Source: Lentzea sp. NBRC 102530
GTDB lineage: Bacteria; Actinomycetota; Actinomycetes; Mycobacteriales; Pseudonocardiaceae
Direction of reading: 5' to 3'
NCBI RefSeq assembly: GCF_030269365.1
Contig: NZ_BSTF01000007.1
Span: 310,001 to 374,000, forward strand
DNA: 64,000 nt
Of this stretch, positions 39,570-49,965 are shown one piece after another. The translations under genes were made by a program, and so were the position numbers. The notes below the pieces were generated by a model. The model did not search any database. It was not told the origin of the DNA and saw only the letters and a list, made by a program, of their open reading frames with translations. The stretch's first letter is position 1; the number at the start of each line of letters is the position of its first letter.

Positions 39570-41755
39570 GTCGTGACCGGGGAGTCGATGCCGGGCCTGC
39601 CGTCCGGCAGCAGGCCGGTGAGGTCCGCGATCGCGGCATCGACCGACCAGGCGCCACCGAGGTGACCGGCCAGTTCGGCCAGATCGATGCCGAAGAACGC
39701 CGCGGGGCCGTGCACCAGCATCCCGAGTTTCTGCCGGTCGTCCAGGTCGGTGCGATCACGCACGATGATGATCGGGTCGGGCCACGACCCGTCCTGGTGG
39801 GGCCAGTCGCTCGCGAACAGGAACCTGTCGGCACCGATGAGGTCCAACGTCGGCGCGAGTCCGGCGTCACCGGGTTCGCCGGAGATGACGCACTGGTCGA
39901 GGAACTGCCGCACTGGCGACCGGCTGGGCACGCGGGAGACCAGGGCCATCTTGCGGTACGTGGCGTCCAGTCTGCCGAGCCAGTGCGGGAGCCAGCCGCA
40001 GTCGGCCTCGAAGAGCCCGACCCGGAGCGCGGGATGGCGGTCGAGCACGCCGCCGTCGATGAGCTGGAGCAGTGACAGCTGGTGCTGCAACGGGTAGCCC
40101 ATCTGCCACTGGGTCCGGTTCGCCCACAGCCGCCCCACCCGCAAGCAGTTGTTCGCGGGGTTCACCGCGTGCAACACCACCGGAACGCCGAGCTCGCCGA
40201 ACGCCTCCCACAGCGGGTCGAACTCGGGGTCGCTGAGCCGTACGTCGGGTGCCGTCGTCGGAGGCAGCATCCCCGTGCACGCACCCTGGTCCACCGCCTT
40301 GCGCAGTGCCGAGACCGCGCCGTCGACTTCACGGGTGGGGAGCAACGCGCCCCACCGCAGGCGAATCGGGTCGACCGAGCAGAACTCGGCCATCCAGGCG
40401 TTGTAGACCTCGGCATAGCAAGCCTGCAGCTCCGCACTGTCCACATCGCACAGGCCGAGCATCATCGACGGGAAGAGCACGCTGACCGCGATGCCCTGCT
40501 CGTCCATCACCTCGAGTCGCCGGTGCGGCTCCCACACGCCGCTGTCGACCTCGTGGTCGAAGTCGACGTCGAGCCTGCCTCCCTCGGCGGCGGCGCCCGG
40601 CGTGCTGAGCGTTCCCGTGGTCCACTCGGCCTTGATCCGCCTGCCTTCGAACCAGAGGACCTCACCGTCCTCTTCAGACACTTCGCGGCGCCACACCCGG
40701 TCCCGGAACTTCTCCGGAATCCGTTGCCACAGCTCGAACGGCTCCACGACGTGGCAGTCGGCGTCGATGATCGGCAGCCGCGTCGGGGCGGCCTCCCGAG
40801 GCGTGTGGCGCGTCGGCGAGAACTCGTCCTGCACCGCGCGGAGGTGGGGAGCGACGGTGGCGAGCCACGCCGCCCAGTCCCGCGGCCGGCTCGCGCTCAG
40901 CATCACGAACTTCGTGAGGCCGCCGGCGACGTGAGCGGCGATGAGTTCCCGGAGCGCGTCGAAGCTGTCCGCGACGAGCGACTCGACCGGGAGGTCCGGT
41001 CGATGCCGCCGCAGCACCTGGGCGAGTTCGTCGGGTACGCCGTCCGTAGCCAGGAAGACCATCGTGCCGAAGTGTCCCTGGTCGATCACCCTGCCGTGGC
41101 GGTGCGCCTCCGCGTTGATCGTCTGACGGGCCCGCGCGGTCTCCGCGGGACTCAGGAAGCTGCCCAGCCAGCCGTCGCCCAGCCGTCCGGCGCGGCGCAG
41201 CTCGGTGGTGCTCATTCCGCCCAGCCACAGGTCCAGGCACCGCGTGGGCTGCGGCCCGACGGAGATCCCGTCGTAGCGGTGGAACTCTCCTTCGTGCGTC
41301 ACGGTCTCGCCGGACAGGAGACGCCGCACCAGCGGGAGCGCCTCGTCCATGCGGCGGGCGCGCTCGTCCGCGCGAACGCCGAACGCCTGGTGTTCCTCGT
41401 CCTCCCGGGTACCGAGGCCGAACACCGGCAGCATCCTGCCTCCGCTCAACTGGTCCAGGGTGCCGAGGTCCTGGGCGAGCAACGCGGGCTCGCGGCCCGG
41501 CACGACGGCGACGCTGGTGCCGAGCTTGATCCTGCGGGTGCGGCCGGCGGCGACAGCCAGCCCGACCAGCGGGGAGAACACGTCCGTCGTCGCGTGCTCG
41601 CTCAGCCACAGCGAGTCGATTCCGAGCTCCTCGCAGGCGTCGACGACGCAGCCGAACTCCGCGGCGTCGCGGACCATCCGGTGCAGACCCAGCCCCAGCC
41701 CGATCCGAACGGCGTCCACCGCGACGACCGGGGTCTTGCTGTCGAGAGCGGTCAT
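39566..41755 (-). CDS. Fusion of luciferase-like monooxygenase and amidohydrolase-2 domain
   Basis: 729 residues with two complete enzymes. Residues about 15-320 are a bacterial luciferase-like, probably F420- or flavin-dependent oxidoreductase (LGIDSLWLSEHATTD, RIKLGTSVAVVPGREPALLAQDLGTLDQLSGGRM, PTRCLDLWLGGMS, GDGWLG). Residues about 345-700 are an amidohydrolase-2 (ACMSD-like) barrel with DADCHVVEP, VVLHAVNPANN, GWLPHWLGRLD and FASDWPHQDGSWPD, i.e. the metal-binding Asp/His set. Both ends overlap radical SAM genes by 4 bases. Acting on the peptide itself or on a cofactor or tailoring group is equally possible. I know of no such fusion in a described peptide pathway. Confidence 0.85.
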   Translation of the reverse strand: MTALDSKTPVVAVDAVRIGLGLGLHRMVRDAAEFGCVVDACEELGIDSLWLSEHATTDVFSPLVGLAVAAGRTRRIKLGTSVAVVPGREPALLAQDLGTLDQLSGGRMLPVFGLGTREDEEHQAFGVRADERARRMDEALPLVRRLLSGETVTHEGEFHRYDGISVGPQPTRCLDLWLGGMSTTELRRAGRLGDGWLGSFLSPAETARARQTINAEAHRHGRVIDQGHFGTMVFLATDGVPDELAQVLRRHRPDLPVESLVADSFDALRELIAAHVAGGLTKFVMLSASRPRDWAAWLATVAPHLRAVQDEFSPTRHTPREAAPTRLPIIDADCHVVEPFELWQRIPEKFRDRVWRREVSEEDGEVLWFEGRRIKAEWTTGTLSTPGAAAEGGRLDVDFDHEVDSGVWEPHRRLEVMDEQGIAVSVLFPSMMLGLCDVDSAELQACYAEVYNAWMAEFCSVDPIRLRWGALLPTREVDGAVSALRKAVDQGACTGMLPPTTAPDVRLSDPEFDPLWEAFGELGVPVVLHAVNPANNCLRVGRLWANRTQWQMGYPLQHQLSLLQLIDGGVLDRHPALRVGLFEADCGWLPHWLGRLDATYRKMALVSRVPSRSPVRQFLDQCVISGEPGDAGLAPTLDLIGADRFLFASDWPHQDGSWPDPIIIVRDRTDLDDRQKLGMLVHGPAAFFGIDLAELAGHLGGAWSVDAAIADLTGLLPDGRPGIDSPVTT

Positions 41756-43005
41756 CGGTTGCTCTTCTCCGGCTCGAAGGCGGTGCGGACGACGTCGAGG
41801 TCGAGCCCGCGCTGGACCAGTTGGGCCGTGACCCGTCGTTCGACGTGGGAGATCAACGCGTACAGGTCGGCGCAGTACACGGAGGGGTTGAGGAACCCGG
41901 TGCCCGGCCGGTACCGATGCGAGTAGAGGCCACCGCCGCAGACCTCGGCGAACTTGCAACGACGGCAGGTGTCGCTCAGCGCGTCGGCACCGATCTGGCG
42001 CGCCGTGACGCCGGGCAAGGCGAGCACGTCGTCCAGCGGGTGGTCGAACGCGTTGAGCCCGGTGGCCGCGGCACCCTCGTAAGCCGCCTTGAGACTGTCG
42101 ACCTGTTCGTAACTCCCGTCCGTCTCCACCACCAGCAACCCGACCGGGCGGAGTCCGAACGACTCGTAGCTGATACGGCCGCCGAGCAGGAGGTTGATCA
42201 CGTCCTCGAAGATCCGCACCCCGGCCTGTTTCACCGGCGCGTCGAACCACTCGTCGAAGATCGGCAGGAGCCAGTCGGCGTAAGGCGTGGCACCGTCGCC
42301 GGGAGTCAGACCCGGAGGCGGGTTCGTCCAGGTGCCGTGCGGCAGCAGGAAGTCGACCTGGGGAGTGCCGAGCTCCAGCATGCTGTGCCAGACCCGCAGA
42401 GGGTCCGACGGGAGCTGGATGGTGCACAGCACGCCACCGAAGGCGGCGCGGTGCTCCGGGCGCAGCATCGTCCGCACCCCCGCGGACGCGGCTCGGTAGC
42501 TCGACCTGCCGTTGCGGAATCGGCGGTGCAGGTCGTTCGCCGCCTCGTCACCGTCGAGGCTCACCCCGACGCAAACCCCTTCGCGCACGAGGAACGCGGC
42601 CGTCTCCTCGTCGAGGAGCACGCCGTTCGTCTGAAGGGAGAACCTGACGCGCACATCGCCGAGTTGCTCGCGCACAATGGAGATGAACCGCTCCAGGTAG
42701 TCGCGCCCGCACAGGAGTGGTTCTCCACCGTGCATGCTGATGCTGACCTGCTCGAGCCCGTGCAGGGCGGAGTGCTCGCCGATCCGCGCCGCCGCCGCGC
42801 GCACGGTCCGTTCGGACATCCTGTTCGGCTGCTGCCGCCAGCTGGAGTCGGCGAGGTGGTAGACGTAGCAGTAGTCGCAGTTGAGGTTGCACCGCGACTG
42901 GACCTTGAGGATGAACTCGCTGAGCGGCCGCGGCTGCCAACCGTGCCGTATCAGCTCTGCGGCATCGACCGCGCCGTTGTCCGGCCACTCACCGATCGGC
43001 TTCAT
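41752..43005 (-). CDS. FxsB-like radical SAM/SPASM peptide maturase (first radical SAM of the locus)
   Basis: 417 residues from the ATG at 43005. C39-x3-C43-x2-C46 within SRCNLNCDYCYVYHLADSSW, then MHGGEPLL, SLQTNGVLLDEETAAFL and GVSLDGDEAANDLHRRF are close to the FxsB family, whose usual substrates end in FxSxx-COOH. SPASM cysteines at the C-terminus (CRRCKFAEVCGGGLYSHRY, YCADLYALI). It is the maturase nearest to the precursors (7 bases after the second precursor gene), so it is the best candidate to act first on them. It lacks the C-terminal HExxH extension of some FxsB proteins, supplied here by a separate gene. Confidence 0.9.
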   Translation of the reverse strand: MKPIGEWPDNGAVDAAELIRHGWQPRPLSEFILKVQSRCNLNCDYCYVYHLADSSWRQQPNRMSERTVRAAAARIGEHSALHGLEQVSISMHGGEPLLCGRDYLERFISIVREQLGDVRVRFSLQTNGVLLDEETAAFLVREGVCVGVSLDGDEAANDLHRRFRNGRSSYRAASAGVRTMLRPEHRAAFGGVLCTIQLPSDPLRVWHSMLELGTPQVDFLLPHGTWTNPPPGLTPGDGATPYADWLLPIFDEWFDAPVKQAGVRIFEDVINLLLGGRISYESFGLRPVGLLVVETDGSYEQVDSLKAAYEGAAATGLNAFDHPLDDVLALPGVTARQIGADALSDTCRRCKFAEVCGGGLYSHRYRPGTGFLNPSVYCADLYALISHVERRVTAQLVQRGLDLDVVRTAFEPEKSNR

Positions 43006-43012
43006 CCCCGGC

Positions 43013-43186
43013 TCACCACGGGTTCGACGAGTGCGTGTTCGTGTGGTCGGTGTGGGCGTTGATCTCGTCGGCGCCGCCGTCCCGCTCACGGCCCAACCGC
43101 ACGAGCGCCCGCTCGATCGCGCTTTGCCCGGCCTGCTCACCGCTGAGGACGGTGCCGGCAGCAGCCGTACTCCCCTGTGACGTCAT
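43013..43186 (-). CDS. RiPP precursor peptide 1 (C-terminus AHTDHTNTHSSNPW)
   Basis: 57 codons from the ATG at 43186. The leader includes GQSAIERALVRLGRERDG; the last 14 residues are AHTDHTNTHSSNPW. The 48-residue product of the preceding gene ends AHTDHTAFSSNPW, and the leaders share G-[QR]-S-A-[IL] and RER. Conservation concentrated at the extreme C-terminus of two small tandem ORFs right before radical SAM genes is the mark of ribosomally made, modified peptides. No cysteine is present, so modifications would have to target His, Asp, Asn, Thr, Ser, Phe or Trp. The FxsB-like gene starts 7 bases downstream. Confidence 0.85.
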   Translation of the reverse strand: MTSQGSTAAAGTVLSGEQAGQSAIERALVRLGRERDGGADEINAHTDHTNTHSSNPW

Positions 43187-43211
43187 GGTGGCCCCCGCAA
43201 GTCGTGGTTCA

Positions 43212-43358
43212 CTACCAAGGATTCGACGAGAACGCGGTGTGATCGGTGTGCGCGGTGGCCTCGACCTCCGGTTGGCTGTTTTCTCGCTCACGGCGTTCGA
43301 CAGCGATGGTCAATGCACTTCGGCCGGTCTCGGTCGATTCGTCTTCCTCACCCGTCAT
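43212..43358 (-). CDS. RiPP precursor peptide 2 (C-terminus AHTDHTAFSSNPW)
   Basis: 48 codons from the ATG at 43358, with a strong ribosome-binding site (AGGGAGGAG 4 bases upstream). The leader is acidic at first (MTGEEDESTETGRSALTIA) and then mixed in charge (RRERENSQPEVEA), followed by the shared C-terminal block AHTDHTAFSSNPW. It is the first gene of the peptide operon, 25 bases upstream of precursor 1. Compared with precursor 1 the variable part is one residue shorter (AF against NTH), while AHTDHT and SSNPW are unchanged. Confidence 0.87.
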   Translation of the reverse strand: MTGEEDESTETGRSALTIAVERRERENSQPEVEATAHTDHTAFSSNPW

Positions 43359-43646
43359 CGGCTCCTCCCTTCGAGCGAAGGGGAGCTTCCCACGGCCCCG
43401 AACGAGGGGACCACACCTCGTGGGAGACTGACATCTTTCTGTCCAGAACGGTGTCAACTTCCTGCCACGGCAAGGACAACCCGTCTTTCAGTGGACAAAC
43501 ACCGGACACGCGCGCCCCTGCCCGTAACGATTGACAGGCGATCGGCGACCAAGAAATTCCAGGCGCCGAGCGATGTTCCCGCGATTCGCTTCACCGATGT
43601 GTTGTACGGCAACCGACCGTCTTCGTGACCACCGCGAAAGGCACCC
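43359..43646. other. Divergent intergenic region controlling the peptide operon
   Basis: 288 bases without a convincing gene, less GC-rich than its surroundings. It must contain the promoters of the peptide operon (minus) and of the unknown gene at 43647 (plus). On the minus strand a perfect -35 box TTGACA lies at 43457-43452, with only a weak -10 candidate (ATGTCA) 17 bases on. No regulator gene is nearby, and no repeat or strong hairpin was seen. Confidence 0.5.
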
Positions 43647-44108
43647 GTGGACCCCACTGACGAGGCTCTGATCCGACTCAACCGCGCGTACATCAACAGT
43701 CTGACGGAAGAGTTCGTGCGGATCGTCATGGTTGCGCACCGGCCTTCGTTCGACCAGGGCGTGGCCCACGCCCGTCACGTTCAACGACCGGTCAGCGTTC
43801 CCATCCCAGAACTGGACAACTCCTTCGAGATCCAATACCGGCCTGACGGACTGATCTGGCAGTTCCTCGTCACTCCGGAACACGACCACCTCTTCGAGTT
43901 GTCCCACATGGACAGGTGGTTCCTGTACCGGCTCGAAGGCACCACGTGGCGCGCAGTCTCCGCCGACGGCGGACCGCTTCCTGACATGTCGCTGCACGAC
44001 CTGAAGCTGGCTGCCATCGACGTACGGCGGCTGCTCGGCGACTACCTGCGAGTTCACCACCTGCCACTGCCGCACGATTCCGGCTTTCTCACACAACAAC
44101 AGGCATGA
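43647..44108 (+). CDS. Protein of unknown function, divergent from the peptide operon
   Basis: 153 residues from a GTG start with GAAAGG upstream. Soluble, no signal peptide or membrane segment. It is rich in aromatic and histidine residues in the centre (IWQFLVTPEHDHLFELSHMDRWFLYRL) with a helical C-terminus (MSLHDLKLAAIDVRRLLGDYL). I do not recognise a family. It is transcribed away from the peptide precursors, sharing their intergenic region, and converges on kdpE. A role in the peptide pathway is possible from position only. Confidence 0.65.
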   Translation: MDPTDEALIRLNRAYINSLTEEFVRIVMVAHRPSFDQGVAHARHVQRPVSVPIPELDNSFEIQYRPDGLIWQFLVTPEHDHLFELSHMDRWFLYRLEGTTWRAVSADGGPLPDMSLHDLKLAAIDVRRLLGDYLRVHHLPLPHDSGFLTQQQA

Positions 44109-44160
44109 TGCTCTCCAGCCTGGGCGCCAACTCATGAACTGAAGCTGTTGTCACCCCGCC

Positions 44161-44844
44161 TCAAGCCTGGAAGCGGTAGCCCATCCCCGGCTCGGTGATC
44201 AGGTGCTGCGGGTGCGAGGGGTTGTTCTCCAGCTTGCGGCGCAGCTGCGCCATGTACACCCGCAGGTACTGGGTCTCGTTGAGGTGCTTGGGACCCCACA
44301 CCTCCTGCAGCAGCTGCTTCTGCGTCACCAGGCGGTCCGGGTTGCGGGCGAGGATCTCGAGGATGCCCCACTCCGTCGGGGTGAGGTGCACCTCGCGGTC
44401 GCCCCGGTGCACGCGCTTGACGGTGAAGTCGACCGTGAAGGTGGCGGTGTGGACGAGTGGTTCGTCCGGGATGCGGGTGGTGGTGGACTTCCTGCGCACC
44501 GCGGCGCGCAGTCTGGCGAGGAGTTCGTCCATGCCGAACGGCTTGGTCACGTAGTCGTCGGCGCCCGCGTCCAGGGCCTCCACCTTGGCGGCTGAGTCCG
44601 TGCGGGCCGAGAGGACGATGATCGGGGCGGTGGACCAACCTCGCAGGCCCGCGATCACGTCGACGCCGTCCAGGTCCGGCAGGCCGAGGTCCAGGACGAC
44701 CACGTCCGGTTTGGTCTCCACGGCCACGGTCAGTGCGGTCTTGCCGTCGTAGGCCGTCATGACGTCGTAGCCGCGGGCGCTCAGGTTGATTCTCAGGGCT
44801 CGGACGATCTGCGGTTCGTCGTCTACCACCAGCACTGAGGTCAT
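44161..44844 (-). CDS. kdpE: KdpE, potassium-response regulator
   Basis: 227 residues, usual KdpE length. OmpR-type: receiver (VVDDEPQIVRAL, Asp in VVVLDLGLPDLDG, Lys in YVTKPFGMDELLARLRAA) and winged helix (LTPTEWGILEILARNPDRLVTQKQLLQEVWGP...YLRVYMAQLRRKLE...EPGMGYRF). The HLNETQYLRVYM segment is characteristic of KdpE. The ATG overlaps the kdpD stop by 4 bases. It is expected to activate the kdp operon at low potassium; CTTGAC repeats upstream of the operon are candidate sites. Confidence 0.95.
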   Translation of the reverse strand: MTSVLVVDDEPQIVRALRINLSARGYDVMTAYDGKTALTVAVETKPDVVVLDLGLPDLDGVDVIAGLRGWSTAPIIVLSARTDSAAKVEALDAGADDYVTKPFGMDELLARLRAAVRRKSTTTRIPDEPLVHTATFTVDFTVKRVHRGDREVHLTPTEWGILEILARNPDRLVTQKQLLQEVWGPKHLNETQYLRVYMAQLRRKLENNPSHPQHLITEPGMGYRFQA

Positions 44845-47411
44845 GTGTGGTTCTCCTTGTGCACCGGCAACGAGATGACGACGGTCAGGCCCCCGCCGGG
44901 GGTGTCTTCGGCGGTGATCTCGCCGCCCATCGCGTTGGTGAACCCCTTGGCCACGCTCAGGCCCAGGCCCACTCCCGGGGTGGCGTCCCGGTCGCCCAGG
45001 CGCTGGAACGGGGTGAAGACGCCTGCGAGGGCCTTCTTGTGCAGGCCTGGGCCGTGGTCGACCACGCGCAGTTCCACGAAGGAGCCGTGGGTGCTGGCGC
45101 GGACCGCGACCTCTGGTTCGTCCTGGGTGATCCGGCCGTCGCCGTCCACGTCCACGGTGCGGCGCGGGGTCATGCGGCCGTGGCGGAGCGCGTTGTCGAT
45201 CACGTTGGCCACCACGCGTTCGAGCAGGCCCAGGTCCGCGTCCACGGCCGGCAGGTCCTCGTCCACGTCGACCGTGACGGCGCGGCGTTCGTCCACTGCG
45301 GACAGTGCGCGCGCCACCACCTCGTAGTAGCCGACCGGACGCATCAGCGGAGTCACGGAGCCGGTGGCGAGGCGGGAGGAGTCCAGGAGGTTGTCGACCA
45401 GGGCGTTGAGGCGGTCGGCGGACTCCTCCACGGTCTCCATGAGGTCGTTCACGTCCTCGAAGGACAGGGCCAGGTCGTGGTCGCGGAGGCTGCCTATCGC
45501 GGCCTTGATGGACGTCAGGGGCGTGCGGAGGTCGTGGCCCACACCGGAGAGCAGTGCGGTGCGCAGTTCGGTGGTCTCGACCTTGCGCTGGGCGTCGCGG
45601 GTCTCGTCGGCCATTCGTTGTTGCCGCAACGCCATCAGGGCCTGGCCGGCGGCGGCTTCGAGGACGCGCTGGTCGCTCGCGGGCAGGGTTCTGCCCTTCA
45701 GGGCCAGGTGGATGTCGGCGGTCACGGCGATGTCGGCGTCGGCGTCGTCCGGCTCGTCGCACGGGCGGGCGCCCACGCAGGCCACGCGTTCCCAGCCGGG
45801 GCCTCGTTTCTCCAGCAGGGCCACGGAGTCCAGGCCGAAGTTCTCGCGGATCTTCTCCAGCAGGCGGGCCAGCGGGTACGGGGAGGTGAGGACGGTGCGG
45901 GAGTAGGAGGCCAGCAGCGCGGCCTCGGTGCGGGCCCGGGCGCCCTGCTCGGCCAGGCGGGCCGCCCGGTCCACGACCAGGGCGACGATCACCGCCACGA
46001 TCACCATGGCCGCCAGCGTGATCACGTTCTCCGGCGAGTTCACCGCCAGGCTGTAGTAGGGCTCGGTGAAGAAGTAGTTGAGGAGCCCGGCGCCGAGGAA
46101 CGCGCTCACCAGCGCGGGGCCGAGTCCGCCGATCAGCGCGACCACGCAGGTGGCCAGCAGGAAGCCCACGAGGTCGGTCGAGTAGGTGACGTCGTCGCGC
46201 CAGGACATACCCAGCACCGTCGTCAGCGCGGGCAGCAGCAGCGAGGCCGCCCAGCCCGCCAGTTGCCGGGACGGGCTCAACGCGTTGCGGCCGATCTTCC
46301 AGCGCAGCACGCGGTGCGACTCGTCGTGCGTGACCATGTGCACGTCGATCGCGCCGGACTCCTGCACGACCGACGCGCCGATGCCCTCGTCGAACGCGCG
46401 CGCGAGCCGGGAGCGGCGGGAGGTGCCGAGCACGAGCTGGGTCGCGTTGACGCCGCGGGCGAACTCCAGCAGCGCCGTCGGCACGTCGTCGCCGACGACC
46501 TGGTGGAACGTCGCGCCGACGTCTTCGGAGATCCTGCGGCACTTCGCGATCAGCTCGGGGGTCGCGCCGGTGAGGCCGTCACCGCGCAGCACGTGCACCA
46601 CCAGCAGTTCTGCCCCGGCGCGCAACGCGATCCGGCGCGCGCGGCGGATCAGGGTCTCGCTCTCCGGGCCGCCGGTGACCGACACGACGACCCGCTCGCG
46701 CGTCTCCCACGTGTCGGTGATCCGTTGTTCGGTGCGGTAGCGCTGCAGGGCCACGTCGACCTGGTCGGCCACCCACAGCAGGGCCAGTTCGCGCAACGCC
46801 GTCAGGTTGCCGACCCGGAAGTAGTTGCCCAGCGCGGCGTCGATCTTGTGCGCGGCGTAGACGTTGCCGTGCGCGAGCCGGCGCCGCAACGCCTCCGGGG
46901 TGATGTCGACCAGTTCCAGCTGGTCGGCTCCGCGCACCACCTCGTCCGGCACGGTTTCCCGTTGCGGCACACCGGTGATGCGCTCGACGACGTCGTTGAG
47001 GGACTCCAGGTGCTGGACGTTGACCGTGGACAGGACGTCGATGCCGGCGTCGAGCAGTTCCCCGACGTCCTGCCAGCGCTTCTCGTTGCGCGAGCCGGGC
47101 ACGTTGGTGTGCGCCAGTTCGTCCACGACGGCGACCTCGGGGGCGCGGGCCAGCAGGGCGTCGACGTCCATCTCGGAGAAGTCGACGCCCCGGTGCCGGA
47201 ACTCCCGGCGCGGCAGGACCTCCAGGCCCTCCACGAGGTTCTGGGTCTTCTCCCGCCCGTGCGTCTCGACGAGGCCGACGACCACGTCGGTGCCGCGCTC
47301 CCGGCGCCGGTGGGCCTCGCCGAGCACGGCGAAGGTCTTGCCGACACCGGGAGCCGCGCCGAGGTAGATCCTCAGCTCGCCGCGGCGACGCTCAGGCCGC
47401 GTCGAGGGCAC
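44841..47411 (-). CDS. kdpD: KdpD, potassium/turgor sensor histidine kinase
   Basis: 856 residues. N-terminal KdpD domain with Walker A at about 18-26 (GAAPGVGKT) and the DELAHTNVPGSRNEKRWQDV block, a USP domain (about 235-360), four closely spaced membrane helices (about 390-480), a GAF-like region, HisKA (GVGHDLRTPLTSI) and HATPase (NVIDNALRHG, DHGPGL, GVGLGLSVAKGF). Start is a GTG at 47411, overlapping kdpC by 20 bases. It senses low external potassium and phosphorylates KdpE. Confidence 0.95.
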   Translation of the reverse strand: MPSTRPERRRGELRIYLGAAPGVGKTFAVLGEAHRRRERGTDVVVGLVETHGREKTQNLVEGLEVLPRREFRHRGVDFSEMDVDALLARAPEVAVVDELAHTNVPGSRNEKRWQDVGELLDAGIDVLSTVNVQHLESLNDVVERITGVPQRETVPDEVVRGADQLELVDITPEALRRRLAHGNVYAAHKIDAALGNYFRVGNLTALRELALLWVADQVDVALQRYRTEQRITDTWETRERVVVSVTGGPESETLIRRARRIALRAGAELLVVHVLRGDGLTGATPELIAKCRRISEDVGATFHQVVGDDVPTALLEFARGVNATQLVLGTSRRSRLARAFDEGIGASVVQESGAIDVHMVTHDESHRVLRWKIGRNALSPSRQLAGWAASLLLPALTTVLGMSWRDDVTYSTDLVGFLLATCVVALIGGLGPALVSAFLGAGLLNYFFTEPYYSLAVNSPENVITLAAMVIVAVIVALVVDRAARLAEQGARARTEAALLASYSRTVLTSPYPLARLLEKIRENFGLDSVALLEKRGPGWERVACVGARPCDEPDDADADIAVTADIHLALKGRTLPASDQRVLEAAAGQALMALRQQRMADETRDAQRKVETTELRTALLSGVGHDLRTPLTSIKAAIGSLRDHDLALSFEDVNDLMETVEESADRLNALVDNLLDSSRLATGSVTPLMRPVGYYEVVARALSAVDERRAVTVDVDEDLPAVDADLGLLERVVANVIDNALRHGRMTPRRTVDVDGDGRITQDEPEVAVRASTHGSFVELRVVDHGPGLHKKALAGVFTPFQRLGDRDATPGVGLGLSVAKGFTNAMGGEITAEDTPGGGLTVVISLPVHKENHT

Positions 47412-47916
47412 GGTTGAGCGCCGTCACGTTGACGGTGGTGGTGAACGTGCCCTCGGTGGCGGCCGCCACCAGTTCCCGCACCTTCTCCACGGGCAGGCCG
47501 GACACCCTGGCCACGCGGGGAACCTGGATCTCGGCGTAGGCCGGGCTGATGTGCGGGTCGAGGCCCGAGGCCGACGCCGTGACGGCGTCCTGCGGCACCT
47601 GGTCCTCCGCGACACCCTCGCGCCGCGCGATCTCCGTCCGGCGTTCGGCGATCACCTTGGTGTAGTCCTCGTTGATCTCGCTCTTGTTGGTACCACCGGA
47701 CGCGGGCAGCGTCGCGGCGGACGGGCGCGGCACGAAGTACTCGTCACCCTCCCGCACGACGGCCACCAGCGAGGTGCCGGACGCCTCGGCGTTGGCGTGC
47801 AGGCCGGGGACGCGCGAGACGCCCCACACCACGGCCGGGTAGGCCACGCCGAGGATCACGGTGAGCGCCAGCAGGACCCGCAGTCCCGCCCACGCCTGCT
47901 TGAAGAAGTTGTCCAT
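47392..47916 (-). CDS. kdpC: KdpC, potassium-transporting ATPase subunit C
   Basis: 174 residues, one N-terminal membrane helix (about 12-32, GLRVLLALTVILGVAYPAVVWGV) and an external domain with the family blocks YFVPRPSA, VTASASGLDPHISPAYAEIQVPRVA and ALNRALD. KdpC is the single-span subunit that promotes ATP binding by KdpB. It begins 4 bases after kdpB ends. Confidence 0.95.
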   Translation of the reverse strand: MDNFFKQAWAGLRVLLALTVILGVAYPAVVWGVSRVPGLHANAEASGTSLVAVVREGDEYFVPRPSAATLPASGGTNKSEINEDYTKVIAERRTEIARREGVAEDQVPQDAVTASASGLDPHISPAYAEIQVPRVARVSGLPVEKVRELVAAATEGTFTTTVNVTALNRALDAA

Positions 47917-47919
47917 GGT

Positions 47920-49961
<2,042 letters not shown>

Positions 49962-49965
<4 letters not shown>

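Noticed and set aside
44847-47417. 856-codon plus-strand frame opposite kdpD
   Set aside because: Exact mirror of kdpD codon positions, Val/His/Gln-rich, no domains; kdpD is unambiguous.
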